64,000 nucleotides of DNA from Litorivita pollutaquae (lineage in GTDB: Bacteria; Pseudomonadota; Alphaproteobacteria; Rhodobacterales; Rhodobacteraceae), in contig NZ_KZ826489.1 in the NCBI RefSeq assembly GCF_003205515.1, forward strand, positions 1-64,000, given 5' to 3'. Numbering within the stretch: the first letter of the stretch is position 1; each line of letters begins with the position of its first letter. The notes beneath the pieces were generated by a model that searched no databases, had not been told where the DNA came from, and saw nothing but the letters and a program-made list of their open reading frames with translations. Below are positions 45,107 to 53,596 of this stretch, piece by piece. Position numbers and translations under genes: made by a program.

Positions 45107-45745
45107 ATGACCACGGCAATTGTGGACTACGAGAGCGGCAACCTGCACTCGGCGCAAAAGGCATTTGAACGGATGGCCCGCGAAGGCGGGCATGGTGATG
45201 TCATCGTCACCTCGGACCCTGATGCGGTGCGGCGCGCCGACCGGATCGTGTTGCCCGGTGACGGGGCTTTTCCGGCCTGCCGCGATCAGTTGTTCGACCA
45301 TTCGGGATTGTTCGAAGCCACCCAAGAGGCGGTGATTGCGGGCGGAAAGCCCTTTCTGGGGATTTGCATCGGCATGCAAATGATGGCCACCCGTGGCCTC
45401 GAATACCGCGAAACCGCAGGGTTCGATTGGATCAAGGGCACGGTTGAGAAAATCACCCCCAAAGATCCCGCGCTCAAAGTGCCGCATATGGGGTGGAATG
45501 ATTTGATCATCGACCATCCGCACCCGATTTTCGACGGCATCAAAACCGGCGATCACGCCTATTTTGTCCATTCCTATCATATGCATGTGGCGGATACCGC
45601 CGAACGGTTGGCCTATGTGGACTATGGCGGTGACATCACTGCCATGATCGGCCGCGATAATATGATCGGCATGCAATTCCACCCCGAGAAAAGCCAAAAA
45701 ACCGGCCTGCGGTTGATTGCGAATTTCCTCGGATGGGCCCCATAA
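45107..45745 (+). CDS. hisH: Imidazole glycerol phosphate synthase, glutaminase subunit
   Basis: 212 residues, a class I glutamine amidotransferase. The nucleophile is in LGICIGMQMM (about residue 87), with the His/Glu of the triad in GMQFHPEKSQ. It provides ammonia to HisF. CCGGAGAGACCCC lies before the ATG. hisA, hisF and hisE follow only after an intervening minus-strand gene. Confidence 0.97.
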   Translation: MTTAIVDYESGNLHSAQKAFERMAREGGHGDVIVTSDPDAVRRADRIVLPGDGAFPACRDQLFDHSGLFEATQEAVIAGGKPFLGICIGMQMMATRGLEYRETAGFDWIKGTVEKITPKDPALKVPHMGWNDLIIDHPHPIFDGIKTGDHAYFVHSYHMHVADTAERLAYVDYGGDITAMIGRDNMIGMQFHPEKSQKTGLRLIANFLGWAP

Positions 45746-45821
45746 CCCGGCATGAAACAGGGCACCCGAGGCGCCCCGTCAAAACCTATATATCTAAGGA
45801 TGTGCCGTGCCGCATGACTGC

Positions 45822-46202
45822 TTACTTTGCACGCGTCCAGACTTGCTTTTTGCAAATCGGACCGACACAGCCGGACACATTGAGCACATTGCCCTTCATC
45901 GACATTTTGGATTTATAGACCTTACCCGACGAGGGCTGCCAGATTTTGCCGCCCGAATAGGCGCCGCTACCTTTGGCTTGCATGTCCCAGACAAGTTTCT
46001 TGCCGATGCTGTCCGATTTAAATTCGCCGCCCGAATTGAATGTGCGCGTGATATGACCGCATAGCGCAGCGCCGCATGGGGCGATGTTTACATGGGCATA
46101 GGCCCCGTCATCGACTGCGGTTTTCCAAATGCCTTCAACCGGATCGGCCATCGCCGTGCCTGCAAAAAGGCTCAACACCAGACCAAGTGCAAAGTTTCTC
46201 AC
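45822..46202 (-). CDS. Secreted DUF2147-family protein
   Basis: 126 residues. I place the start at GTG 46202, because GGGAGGAAAATA stands just before it and the signal peptide (VRNFALGLVLSLFAGTAMAD) begins there; ATG codons further upstream lack a ribosome site. The mature domain has the DUF2147 features VEGIWKTAVDDGAYAHVNIA, CGAALCGHITR and KVYKSKMSMKGNVLNVSGCV, with paired cysteines. Family function is unknown, although lipocalin-like binding has been suggested. The gene breaks the his cluster on the opposite strand. Confidence 0.85.
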   Translation of the reverse strand: MRNFALGLVLSLFAGTAMADPVEGIWKTAVDDGAYAHVNIAPCGAALCGHITRTFNSGGEFKSDSIGKKLVWDMQAKGSGAYSGGKIWQPSSGKVYKSKMSMKGNVLNVSGCVGPICKKQVWTRAK

Positions 46203-46442
46203 TATTTTCCTCCCAACAACCTTCACGCGTCGCAGCGCAAAGCATCGCTCCTCATGGCAACAGATCGTCAAATCCTGCGCGGCGCGGTGCCGCAAATCAA
46301 GAAGATCTTCGCAAGTGAACCTGAACCTCGCGCCACGTCACCTTAGGCCGCCCGCCGCGCCGATGCGGATATCATAGCGCCTCTTTGCTTTTGCCCCCCA
46401 ATCATGCAAAAGCAGCCCAACACGATGCGAAAGGCCGAAATC

Positions 46443-47165
46443 ATGATCCTCTACCCCGCCATTGACCTCAAAGACGGCAATGCCGTGCGCCTCGTGCATG
46501 GCGACATGGAACAAGAAACCGTGTTCAACGAAAACCCCGCTGCACAGGCGTTGGAGTTCGTCGAAGCTGGCTGCGAATGGTTGCATTTGGTCGATCTCAA
46601 CGGCGCCTTTGCGGGCGAACCCGTCAATGCCGCGCCGGTCGAGGAAATCCTCAAGCAATGCAAGGTGCCGGCACAATTGGGCGGCGGCATCCGCGATATG
46701 GCGACCATCGAGCGTTGGCTCGAAAAAGGATTGCAACGTGTGATTCTCGGCACGATCGCTGTGGAAAACCCCGATCTGGTACGCGACGCTGCCCGCGCCT
46801 TTCCGGGGCATGTGGCCGTTGGTATCGATGCGCGCAATGGCCGCGTAGCGACCAAAGGATGGGCGACGGAAACCGATATCATGGTCACAGATCTGGCCAA
46901 ATCCTTTGAAGACGCCGGCGTTGCCGCGATCATCTATACCGACATCATGCGCGACGGCGCGATGAAAGGCCCCAACGTCGAGGCCACTGCCGATTTGGCC
47001 CGCGCCGTGTCGATCCCCGTGATTGCCTCGGGCGGCGTGTCCTCCTTGGACGATCTACGCAACCTCAGAAATTGCGGTGCATCGCTGAACGGGGCGATCT
47101 CGGGCCGCGCGCTGTATGACGGGGCGATTGACCTTGGCGAGGCTTTGGCCCTACTCAAAGCGTAA
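46443..47165 (+). CDS. hisA: ProFAR isomerase (1-(5-phosphoribosyl)-5-[(5-phosphoribosylamino)methylideneamino]imidazole-4-carboxamide isomerase)
   Basis: 240 residues, a beta/alpha barrel. The first catalytic aspartate is in [20 protein letters not shown] and the second in [16 protein letters not shown], with phosphate-binding loops LGGGIRDM and [13 protein letters not shown]. Start ATG 46443 has AAAGG eight bases upstream; thirteen open codons precede it. hisF follows 35 bases later. Confidence 0.96.
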   Translation: MILYPAIDLKDGNAVRLVHGDMEQETVFNENPAAQALEFVEAGCEWLHLVDLNGAFAGEPVNAAPVEEILKQCKVPAQLGGGIRDMATIERWLEKGLQRVILGTIAVENPDLVRDAARAFPGHVAVGIDARNGRVATKGWATETDIMVTDLAKSFEDAGVAAIIYTDIMRDGAMKGPNVEATADLARAVSIPVIASGGVSSLDDLRNLRNCGASLNGAISGRALYDGAIDLGEALALLKA

Positions 47166-47200
47166 TCTCTGCCCATCTTACCAAAGGCGAAACCGATAAC

Positions 47201-47965
47201 ATGCTGAAAACCCGTATCATCCCCTGCCTTGATGTGGCCGATGGCCGTGTGGTCAAAGGCGTGAATTTCGTCGGCTTGCGCGATGCCGGTGATCCGGTGG
47301 ATGCGGCGCGCGCCTATGATGCGGCGGGGGCCGATGAATTGTGTTTCCTCGACATCCACGCCACCCATGAAAACCGCGGCACGATGTTCGATGTGGTCAG
47401 CCGCACCGCCGAACAATGCTATATCCCGCTGACCGTGGGCGGCGGCGTGCGCACCCCTGCCGATGTGCGCGCGCTTTTGCTGGCGGGGGCCGATAAAGTC
47501 TCGTTCAATTCCGCCGCCGTGGCCGACCCCGATGTGATTGCCGCCTCGGCCGATCAATTCGGCAGCCAATGCATCGTGTGCGCCATTGATGCCAAAACCG
47601 TCGAAGAGGGCCGCTGGGAGATTTTCACCCATGGCGGGCGCAAACCCACGGGCATTGACGCGGTAGAATTTGCGCGGATCGTGGCGGCCAAGGGCGCAGG
47701 GGAAATTTTGCTCACCTCGATGGACCGCGACGGCACGAAATCGGGATTTAACCTGCCGTTGACCCGGGCAATTTCCGATGCGGTGGACGTGCCGGTCATT
47801 GCCTCCGGCGGGGTTGGCACGTTGGAGCATTTGGTCGAAGGCGTCACCAAAGGCGGCGCCTCTGCGGTCTTGGCCGCTTCGATCTTTCATTTTGGCGAAT
47901 TCACCATTGGCGAGGCCAAAGCGCATATGGCCGCCGCCGGTATCCCGATGCGTATTGAAAGCTGA
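47201..47965 (+). CDS. hisF: Imidazole glycerol phosphate synthase, cyclase subunit
   Basis: 254 residues, a beta/alpha barrel homologous to HisA: catalytic aspartates in [20 protein letters not shown] and [15 protein letters not shown], phosphate loops [12 protein letters not shown] and [13 protein letters not shown]. It uses ammonia from HisH. The spacing to hisE is 10 bases. Confidence 0.97.
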   Translation: MLKTRIIPCLDVADGRVVKGVNFVGLRDAGDPVDAARAYDAAGADELCFLDIHATHENRGTMFDVVSRTAEQCYIPLTVGGGVRTPADVRALLLAGADKVSFNSAAVADPDVIAASADQFGSQCIVCAIDAKTVEEGRWEIFTHGGRKPTGIDAVEFARIVAAKGAGEILLTSMDRDGTKSGFNLPLTRAISDAVDVPVIASGGVGTLEHLVEGVTKGGASAVLAASIFHFGEFTIGEAKAHMAAAGIPMRIES

Positions 47966-47975
47966 GGCGTAGAAA

Positions 47976-48287
47976 ATGGCATTTACATTGAATGACTTGG
48001 AGGCCGTCGTCGCAGCGCGCGCATCGGCATCAACCGACGAAAGCTGGACCGCGAAACTGCTCGCCAAAGGGCCGGAAAAATGCGCCGAAAAATTTGGGGA
48101 AGAGGCGGTCGAGGCGATCATCGAGGCGGTGAAAAACGACCGAGAGAAGCTGACATCGGAAGCGGCGGATGTGTTGTTTCACCTGCTGGTGATGCTGAAA
48201 TCGCGCGATGTGCCTCTGGCCGATGTGATGGCCGTATTGGAGGCCCGTCAGGGACAATCCGGCATCGCAGAAAAAGCTGCGCGCTAG
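47976..48287 (+). CDS. hisE: Phosphoribosyl-ATP diphosphatase
   Basis: 103 residues, all-helical MazG-like fold: [34 protein letters not shown] (metal-binding glutamates) and [19 protein letters not shown]. It catalyses the second step of histidine synthesis. No hisI is attached, so it is a separate enzyme. Its stop lies one base from the end of the convergent CoA-binding gene; there is no room for a separate terminator. Confidence 0.95.
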   Translation: MAFTLNDLEAVVAARASASTDESWTAKLLAKGPEKCAEKFGEEAVEAIIEAVKNDREKLTSEAADVLFHLLVMLKSRDVPLADVMAVLEARQGQSGIAEKAAR

Positions 48288-48288
48288 A

Positions 48289-48762
48289 TCACAGCTTCGA
48301 CGAAATCACACCGGTATTAAACCCGCCCATGCGCAATTCGCCAAAAAGCCGTTGATGCTCAATCTTCGGGCAACGGTTCATCACCACATCCACCCCGCGT
48401 GCACGCGCCATTTCTGCGGCCTCATCATTGACCACACCTATTTGCATCCAGATGGCTGAAAGGTCAGGAAATGAGGCCAAAGCCTCCTCGACAATCGGCG
48501 GCACGTGTTCGGAGCGGCGGAAAATATCAACCATATCCACTCCACCGTTGATCTCTGAAAGGCTGCCGACAACCTTCTGCCCAAAGAGCATTTTTCCGAC
48601 ATGGCCGGGATTTACGGGGATCACGGTGTAACCCTTGAGCGACAGATAGCGCGCCACATAGTAAGAGGGGCGCACCGAATTCAATGACACGCCAACAACC
48701 GCAATGCGGTTGACCCGTGTCAGGATAGATTTGAGATAATCGTCTGAATATGTCTGGCTCAT
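48289..48762 (-). CDS. CoA-binding Rossmann protein
   Basis: 157 residues, a stand-alone CoA-binding domain like that of succinyl-CoA ligase alpha subunits: RIAVVGVSLNSVRPSYYVAR, GYTVIPVNPGHVGKMLFGQK, VDIFRRSEHVPPIVEEAL, WMQIGVVNDEAAE and VMNRCPKIEHQRLF. The last cysteine motif is typical of the YccU-like family. Function not established. Convergent with hisE. Confidence 0.9.
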   Translation of the reverse strand: MSQTYSDDYLKSILTRVNRIAVVGVSLNSVRPSYYVARYLSLKGYTVIPVNPGHVGKMLFGQKVVGSLSEINGGVDMVDIFRRSEHVPPIVEEALASFPDLSAIWMQIGVVNDEAAEMARARGVDVVMNRCPKIEHQRLFGELRMGGFNTGVISSKL

Positions 48763-48817
48763 GCAACCACCCTAAAACGGCATTTAAACTTGGGCAAACG
48801 ATATACTGCCTTGGTAG

Positions 48818-48846
48818 AAAAAGGCCCAAGGCACGCAGCCTTGGGC
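48818..48846 (-). terminator. Terminator downstream of rlmB
   Basis: GCCCAAGGC (48824-48832) and GCCTTGGGC (48838-48846) form a perfect 9-bp stem with a 5-base loop, followed on the minus strand by CTTTTTCTA. It lies 158 bases beyond the rlmB stop; that stretch (48847-49004) holds no reading frame. Confidence 0.85.
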
Positions 48847-49004
48847 ATTCAGTTGCGGAACGAGGGACAGTGAAGAAGAGCGCAGGGTTCCATCTTGCGC
48901 CCGTGCTATATCACTTAGGCAACACGCCTTATAAAAAAAGAGGATGTAATAAATCTGTGAACGCGGCGCAGGCTCAAGCCGGCAATATTCCGCCCACCCC
49001 TGCT

Positions 49005-49781
49005 CTAGGGTTTGGCCGCATAGAGCGCCACAGCCGCCGCATTCGACACGTTGAGCGACCCGAATCCGGCCGCATAATCGATCCGCACCAAGGCATCGCA
49101 GGTCTCTTTGGTCTTTTGCCGCAAACCTGGCCCCTCGGCCCCTAATACCAAAGCCACGGGCCGGTCGCGTTTTCCCTCAAGTGCGGCATCGATTGTCACC
49201 TCGGCCTCGCCATCCAGTCCCAAAACCAAATATCCCATGTTTTTCAATTCGGTCATCGTATCGGCCAGATTGCGCACCCGCAGATAGGGTTGCCGCTCTA
49301 ATGCGCCGCTGGCGGTTTTCGCCAAAGCACCGGTTTCGGGGGCGCTGTGGTGGCGCATCCCGATCACCGCCGAGGCGCCGAACACTTCGGCCGACCGCAA
49401 GATCGCCCCGACGTTATGCGGATCGGTCACCCGGTCGAGCAGAACCACACGCGGGACCACGCCTTCGCGGCCCAAACAACATTCCGCCACCGGCCCCCAA
49501 TCCAAAGGCTTCACTTCCAGAACGGCGCCTTGATGCACCGATTGCGGATCAAGCGGCGGTTTGAATTTGCGCGGATCGACGATCTCGGGTTCCATGCCCG
49601 ACGCCGCGATGGCCTCTTCCAATTTCGCCTGCGCATTCGGCGTGACCATGAGCTGCAATTTTTTACGTGCCGGGTTTTCAAGCGCATCACGCACCGCATG
49701 CAACCCGAACAGCCATACGGTCTCCGCCGCAGCGGCCCGTTTTGATTGCTCTTTCTCAACGACCCATTTGGGTTTTTTCAT
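49005..49781 (-). CDS. rlmB: 23S rRNA (guanosine-2'-O-)-methyltransferase RlmB
   Basis: 258 residues of the SPOUT class. An N-terminal substrate-binding part (ETVWLFGLHAVRDALENPAR) precedes the knotted catalytic domain: VVLLDRVTDPHNVGAILRSA (motif 1), LALVLGAEGPGLRQKTKETC (motif 2) and SLNVSNAAAVALYA (motif 3). It methylates the ribose of G2251-equivalent in 23S rRNA. It stands divergent from tRNA-Tyr. Confidence 0.95.
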   Translation of the reverse strand: MKKPKWVVEKEQSKRAAAAETVWLFGLHAVRDALENPARKKLQLMVTPNAQAKLEEAIAASGMEPEIVDPRKFKPPLDPQSVHQGAVLEVKPLDWGPVAECCLGREGVVPRVVLLDRVTDPHNVGAILRSAEVFGASAVIGMRHHSAPETGALAKTASGALERQPYLRVRNLADTMTELKNMGYLVLGLDGEAEVTIDAALEGKRDRPVALVLGAEGPGLRQKTKETCDALVRIDYAAGFGSLNVSNAAAVALYAAKP

Positions 49782-49934
49782 GGTGCAATGCCCCTATGCG
49801 CGCGCGCCGCCGCAGCGGTGCGTGAAATTCTCATGTCCAACGGGCCTTAGCATGGGATTTTCCTGTTGACGACCCAAAGTCGCGCTTGTAATCACCCCCT
49901 ACTCGAAACGCGGCGCTGCCGTTGATCGGTAAGT

Positions 49935-50018
49935 GGGCGACAGGCCGCAAGGTGTGGCAGGGGACTGTAACTCCCTCGCGGAGACGCACGCCTGGTTCGA
50001 TTCCAGGGTCGCCCACCA
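49935..50018 (+). tRNA. tRNA-Tyr (anticodon GTA)
   Basis: The acceptor stem GGGCGAC/GTCGCCC is followed by A and an encoded CCA. Anticodon stem GGGGA/TCCCT encloses loop CTGTAAC (anticodon GTA). It has the long class II variable arm expected for tyrosine and T arm CCTGG-TTCGATT-CCAGG. Confidence 0.97.
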
Positions 50019-50098
50019 TTTACTCCTTCGACATACTTACCTTGCGATAGCGTCGTAACCGGCCCTGCGATTACCGATCGGTGCCGGTGGAATATCGA

Positions 50099-50545
50099 TC
50101 AGGGCATCATGATTTCGCCGCGCACCCATTGACCGCTGCCCTTGCTCAGATCGTCATAGGTTACCTCGACTGCGACGCTGACCACCGATCCTGCGGCAAA
50201 GGCGCGATACGGCAAGCCATCCGCCTCGGTAATCGCATTCGGCGTGGCAGAGTTCAAATGGCAAGGCGGCAAGGACCAATCCTCGAATGCGCCGCCATTG
50301 ATCGAAACTTTCAACTGCTTCAACCCGCAACGCCACGACCACAAATGCGTCACATAAAGTAAATCCTGCCCGTTAAAATCACGCAGCGCGACCCAATTGG
50401 CCTGAGTTGCTTGCAAGATCGGCTTGACCTCGCCCGCAGTGGTGAACGCGCCGCTGGGGGTTTGATCCTCTGCGACCATCGCCTCCTGCGCCGCGCCGCT
50501 TGCCGCGAAACTGCACATAAATACGCAACGTATAATCCATTTCAT
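50099..50545 (-). CDS. Secreted hypothetical protein
   Basis: 148 residues. A signal peptide (WIIRCVFMCSFAASGAAQEA) is followed by a mature domain of mostly beta strands: TTAGEVKPILQATQANWVAL, DLLYVTHLWSWRCGLKQLKV and CHLNSATPNAI. The two cysteines may form a disulfide. I recognise no named domain; conserved secreted proteins of this look occur in Rhodobacterales. Confidence 0.7.
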   Translation of the reverse strand: MKWIIRCVFMCSFAASGAAQEAMVAEDQTPSGAFTTAGEVKPILQATQANWVALRDFNGQDLLYVTHLWSWRCGLKQLKVSINGGAFEDWSLPPCHLNSATPNAITEADGLPYRAFAAGSVVSVAVEVTYDDLSKGSGQWVRGEIMMP

Positions 50546-50672
50546 CGCACAATCCTTATCATATCAAAAATCATCCTGCTCCGCCCCGCATCAGAGGGGG
50601 CAATCGGCTCTTTTACCGCAGGCGCTTCCTCTCCTATACTGCCCGAAAACCTCGGCGGAGAATGCGGACAGC

Positions 50673-51680
50673 ATGGCAGAGCAAAGCGGCACAGATCAAC
50701 CATTCAATATTGTGATCATCGGCCAACAGGGCCGTTTGATGTATGAGGCCGTGCTGTTTGCCGCCTCATTGCGTGCGCAAAGCCCTGCGTTTTCGGGGCG
50801 ATTGCTGGTGGCGGTGCCGCAGGCCGGTCCGCTTTGGGGGGATCATGATCCCGCCATTCGCAACGATGATGTTCTCGCACAGCTGAAAGAACTCGACGCC
50901 GAAATACTACCGTTTGAAAGCAAGCATTTCGGCGCCACCTACCCCTATGGCAATAAAATCGAAGCGCTGTCCGCTCTACCCGAGGGCGAAGCATTTGTCT
51001 TTTTCGATACCGATACATTGATCACCGGTGATGTGACGCAAGTGCCGTTTGATTTTGACCGCCCAAGCGCCTCCTTACGCCGCGAAGGCACATGGCCAAA
51101 GCCGGAGCTTTACGGCCCGGGTTACACCGGCCTGTGGAAATCGCTTTATGACCGCTTTGATCTCGACTTCGAAGGCTCGCTCGATCTGAGCCAGCCAGAC
51201 GAATACTGGCGGCGCTATCTTTATTTCAACGCCGGTTTTTTCTTTTACAAATGCCCGCGCGTCTTTGGCGACCTCTTCTTGCGCTATGCTTTGGACATCC
51301 GTGACAACCCGCCGGTCGAACTTTGCGCACAAAGCTTTGATCCTTGGTTGGATCAGATCGCCCTGCCCCTTGTGATCCATGCTCTTGGCGGCGGGCGCGA
51401 CACATTGCCAGACGGATTGATCGATGGCGCGGTGAGTTGCCATTACCGTGTCATACCGCTGCTCTATGCCCGCGAAAGCGACCATGTGGTCGAGGTGCTC
51501 GAAACGATCACCCAACCGAACAAAATAAAGAAGGTCCTGAAAACCTTCGAACCTTATAAGCGGCTGATTTATCAAGGGCGCGGCCATAAGGTGCGGGCCA
51601 TGTTTGACCGCGATCACCTGCCGCGCCGCGAACAGGCCCTGCGCAATCAAATCAAACGCGCCGGATTTTGGATGCGCTGA
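50673..51680 (+). CDS. Glycosyltransferase-like protein (GT-A type DxD motif)
   Basis: 335 residues, no signal peptide. The first half alternates strands and helices like a GT-A fold (FNIVIIGQQGRLMYEAVLFA) and contains FVFFDTDTLITGDV (about 113-126), a D-T-D equivalent of the metal-binding DxD motif of nucleotide-sugar transferases. YFNAGFFFYKCPRVFGDLFL (about 189-208) resembles the N-A/S-G acceptor segment of GT8-type enzymes. The end is basic and helical. It lies alone, with no polysaccharide genes nearby. Donor and acceptor are unknown. Confidence 0.65.
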   Translation: MAEQSGTDQPFNIVIIGQQGRLMYEAVLFAASLRAQSPAFSGRLLVAVPQAGPLWGDHDPAIRNDDVLAQLKELDAEILPFESKHFGATYPYGNKIEALSALPEGEAFVFFDTDTLITGDVTQVPFDFDRPSASLRREGTWPKPELYGPGYTGLWKSLYDRFDLDFEGSLDLSQPDEYWRRYLYFNAGFFFYKCPRVFGDLFLRYALDIRDNPPVELCAQSFDPWLDQIALPLVIHALGGGRDTLPDGLIDGAVSCHYRVIPLLYARESDHVVEVLETITQPNKIKKVLKTFEPYKRLIYQGRGHKVRAMFDRDHLPRREQALRNQIKRAGFWMR

Positions 51681-52172
51681 TCGAAAAGCCGCCCCTACAG
51701 ACCCTTGCAAGCATTTGATTAAAAACGAATTTCAAGATGTATGGGTGGAGCCCCCCATGGCACGACCGGCGGCCCCTCAAACCACACCGGTGATATAGGG
51801 CGCAGCTCTCCCCCCACGCCCCGATGCCATCAGGCGATCCGCCAAACCCCGCCATGCGGCACGCGGCAAACCGTCCCGAGATGCGGCATCGGAGCAAGTT
51901 ACCTACCCGCATGCCCCGCCTATACCGGCCTCATCACATGCCCCGAATGCATGTGAAGCGGAGACCTGAAACCCTTGAAATCCACCCCGGTGTCTTGCCG
52001 CTCCTCTGCAGCAATATCCACCGCAGATCATCAACGCTGACCGAAAGCAAAAGGTACAAAGTTTTTGCGTGGCACCTTGGCATTTCCGGTATTTTTGACG
52101 AGAGTGCGGCGACCATCACCTGCATGGGCCAATCTACGCAAGCCGCGACCGCGGAATAGGGAGAAAAACGAT
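51681..52172. other. Long untranslated region upstream of metY
   Basis: About 490 bases without a supportable gene. It contains CACATGC (51935-51941) and GCATGTG (51949-51955), a perfect 7-bp hairpin with a 7-base loop, and GC-rich stretches that could fold. I searched by eye for the alphaproteobacterial SAM-II (metA) riboswitch and the Rhodobacterales SAM/SAH element and found neither. Short open frames in it lack ribosome sites. Confidence 0.5.
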
Positions 52173-53453
52173 ATGACACATGGTTTCGACACGCTGCAAA
52201 TCCACGCGGGCGCACGCCCCGATCCGGCCACCGGCGCGCGGCAAACACCGATTTATCAAACCACCGCCTATGTGTTCCGCGATGCCGATCACGCGGCGGC
52301 GTTGTTCAACCTGCAAGAGGTCGGTTACATTTATTCGCGCCTCACCAATCCCACCGTTGCCGTGCTGCAAGAACGCATTGCCACGCTCGAGGGCGGCGCC
52401 GGTGCGGTGTGCTGTTCGTCGGGACATGCGGCGCAGATCATGGCGCTGTTCCCGATCATGGCACCGGGGCGCAATGTTGTTGTCTCCACGCGTCTTTATG
52501 GCGGCTCGATCACCCAGTTCAGCCAAACAATCACCCGCTTTGGATGGTCCGCCAAATTCGTCGACACAGATGATCTGGACGCGGTCAAAGCCGCCATCGA
52601 TGACGACACCCGCGCGGTGTTCTGCGAAAGCATCGCCAATCCGGGCGGCTACGTAAGCGACATTCCGGCGCTGGCCAAAATCGCCGATGCGGCCGGCCTG
52701 CCGCTTATCGTCGACAACACCTCGGCAACGCCCTACCTATGCAACCCCATCGCCATGGGGGCGACCCTCGTGGTGCATTCGATGACCAAATACCTCACCG
52801 GCAATGGCACCGTCACCGGCGGCGTTGTGGTCGACAGTGGCAATTTTGATTGGTCGGCATCGGATAAATTCCCTTCGCTCAGCGAACCAGAGCCCGCCTA
52901 CCACGGCCTCAAGTTCCATGAAACCTTTGGCCCGTTGGCCTTTACCTTTCACGGCATTGCCATTGGCCTGCGCGATCTGGGCATGACGTTGAACCCGCAA
53001 GCGGCGCATTACACGCTTATGGGGATCGAAACCCTGTCCTTGCGGATGGAACGCCATTGCACCAATGCGCAAACCGTGGCCGAATGGCTCGAAGGCCATG
53101 ACGCCGTGGCAAAAGTCACCTATGCGGGTCTGGCCTCTTCGCCCTATTTTGATCGCGCCAAGGAGTTGTTCCCCAAAGGCACCGGCGGGTTGTTCACCAT
53201 CGCGCTCAAGGGCGGCTATGATGCATGCGTCAAATTCGTCGAATCCCTTGAGATTTTCTCACATGTGGCCAACCTTGGCGACACGCGCAGCTTGGTGATT
53301 CATCCGGCCTCGACCACCCACCGGCAATTGTCCGAGGATCAACAAGTCGCCGCAGGCGCAGGCCCCGATGTGGTGCGCATTTCCATCGGGATCGAGGATG
53401 TCAAAGACTTGATCGCCGATCTGGAACAAGCCTTCGAAAAAGCCTCGGCATAA
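52173..53453 (+). CDS. metY: O-acetylhomoserine sulfhydrylase (aminocarboxypropyltransferase)
   Basis: 426 residues, cystathionine-gamma-synthase family of PLP enzymes. The PLP lysine is in VVHSMTKYLTGNGTVTGG (about residue 206), with YSRLTNPTVAVLQERIATLE, CCSSGHAAQIMAL and the late SLVIHPASTTHRQLSEDQQ, all typical of MetY. It makes homocysteine from O-acetylhomoserine and sulfide, so it can also consume sulfide from the sulfur pathways encoded here. TAGGGAG lies nine bases before ATG 52173; the open frame upstream is in the leader. Confidence 0.95.
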   Translation: MTHGFDTLQIHAGARPDPATGARQTPIYQTTAYVFRDADHAAALFNLQEVGYIYSRLTNPTVAVLQERIATLEGGAGAVCCSSGHAAQIMALFPIMAPGRNVVVSTRLYGGSITQFSQTITRFGWSAKFVDTDDLDAVKAAIDDDTRAVFCESIANPGGYVSDIPALAKIADAAGLPLIVDNTSATPYLCNPIAMGATLVVHSMTKYLTGNGTVTGGVVVDSGNFDWSASDKFPSLSEPEPAYHGLKFHETFGPLAFTFHGIAIGLRDLGMTLNPQAAHYTLMGIETLSLRMERHCTNAQTVAEWLEGHDAVAKVTYAGLASSPYFDRAKELFPKGTGGLFTIALKGGYDACVKFVESLEIFSHVANLGDTRSLVIHPASTTHRQLSEDQQVAAGAGPDVVRISIGIEDVKDLIADLEQAFEKASA

Positions 53454-53475
53454 CGTATCGTTAGAATGCAAACTT

Positions 53476-53507
53476 CACGTCGCCATCTGCGGGTGGCGGC
53501 GTGTTTT
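53476..53507 (+). terminator. Rho-independent terminator of metY
   Basis: CACGTCGCCA (53476-53485) and TGGCGGCGTG (53494-53503) form a 10-bp stem (one G-T pair) with an 8-base loop, then TTTTCC. It lies 22 bases past the metY stop. Confidence 0.88.
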
Positions 53508-53596
53508 CCTTCCCCTCGGCGGGAAGCTGCTGTAAAATCGTAGATGCGCTGCCAAATGTTTTCCGTGGGCGGCGACGGGATGGTAGAACCGCTGCG

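Noticed and set aside
46934-48121. A 395-codon open frame on the minus strand across hisA, hisF and hisE
   Set aside because: Three conserved histidine enzymes occupy the other strand. The frame has no domain I can recognise and crosses their gene boundaries.
51950-52172. Possible SAM-II or SAM/SAH riboswitch before metY
   Set aside because: The invariant words of those classes (such as UGAUUU with GCUAAA, or the GACGAGAUUUUU-type element) are not present near the start codon.
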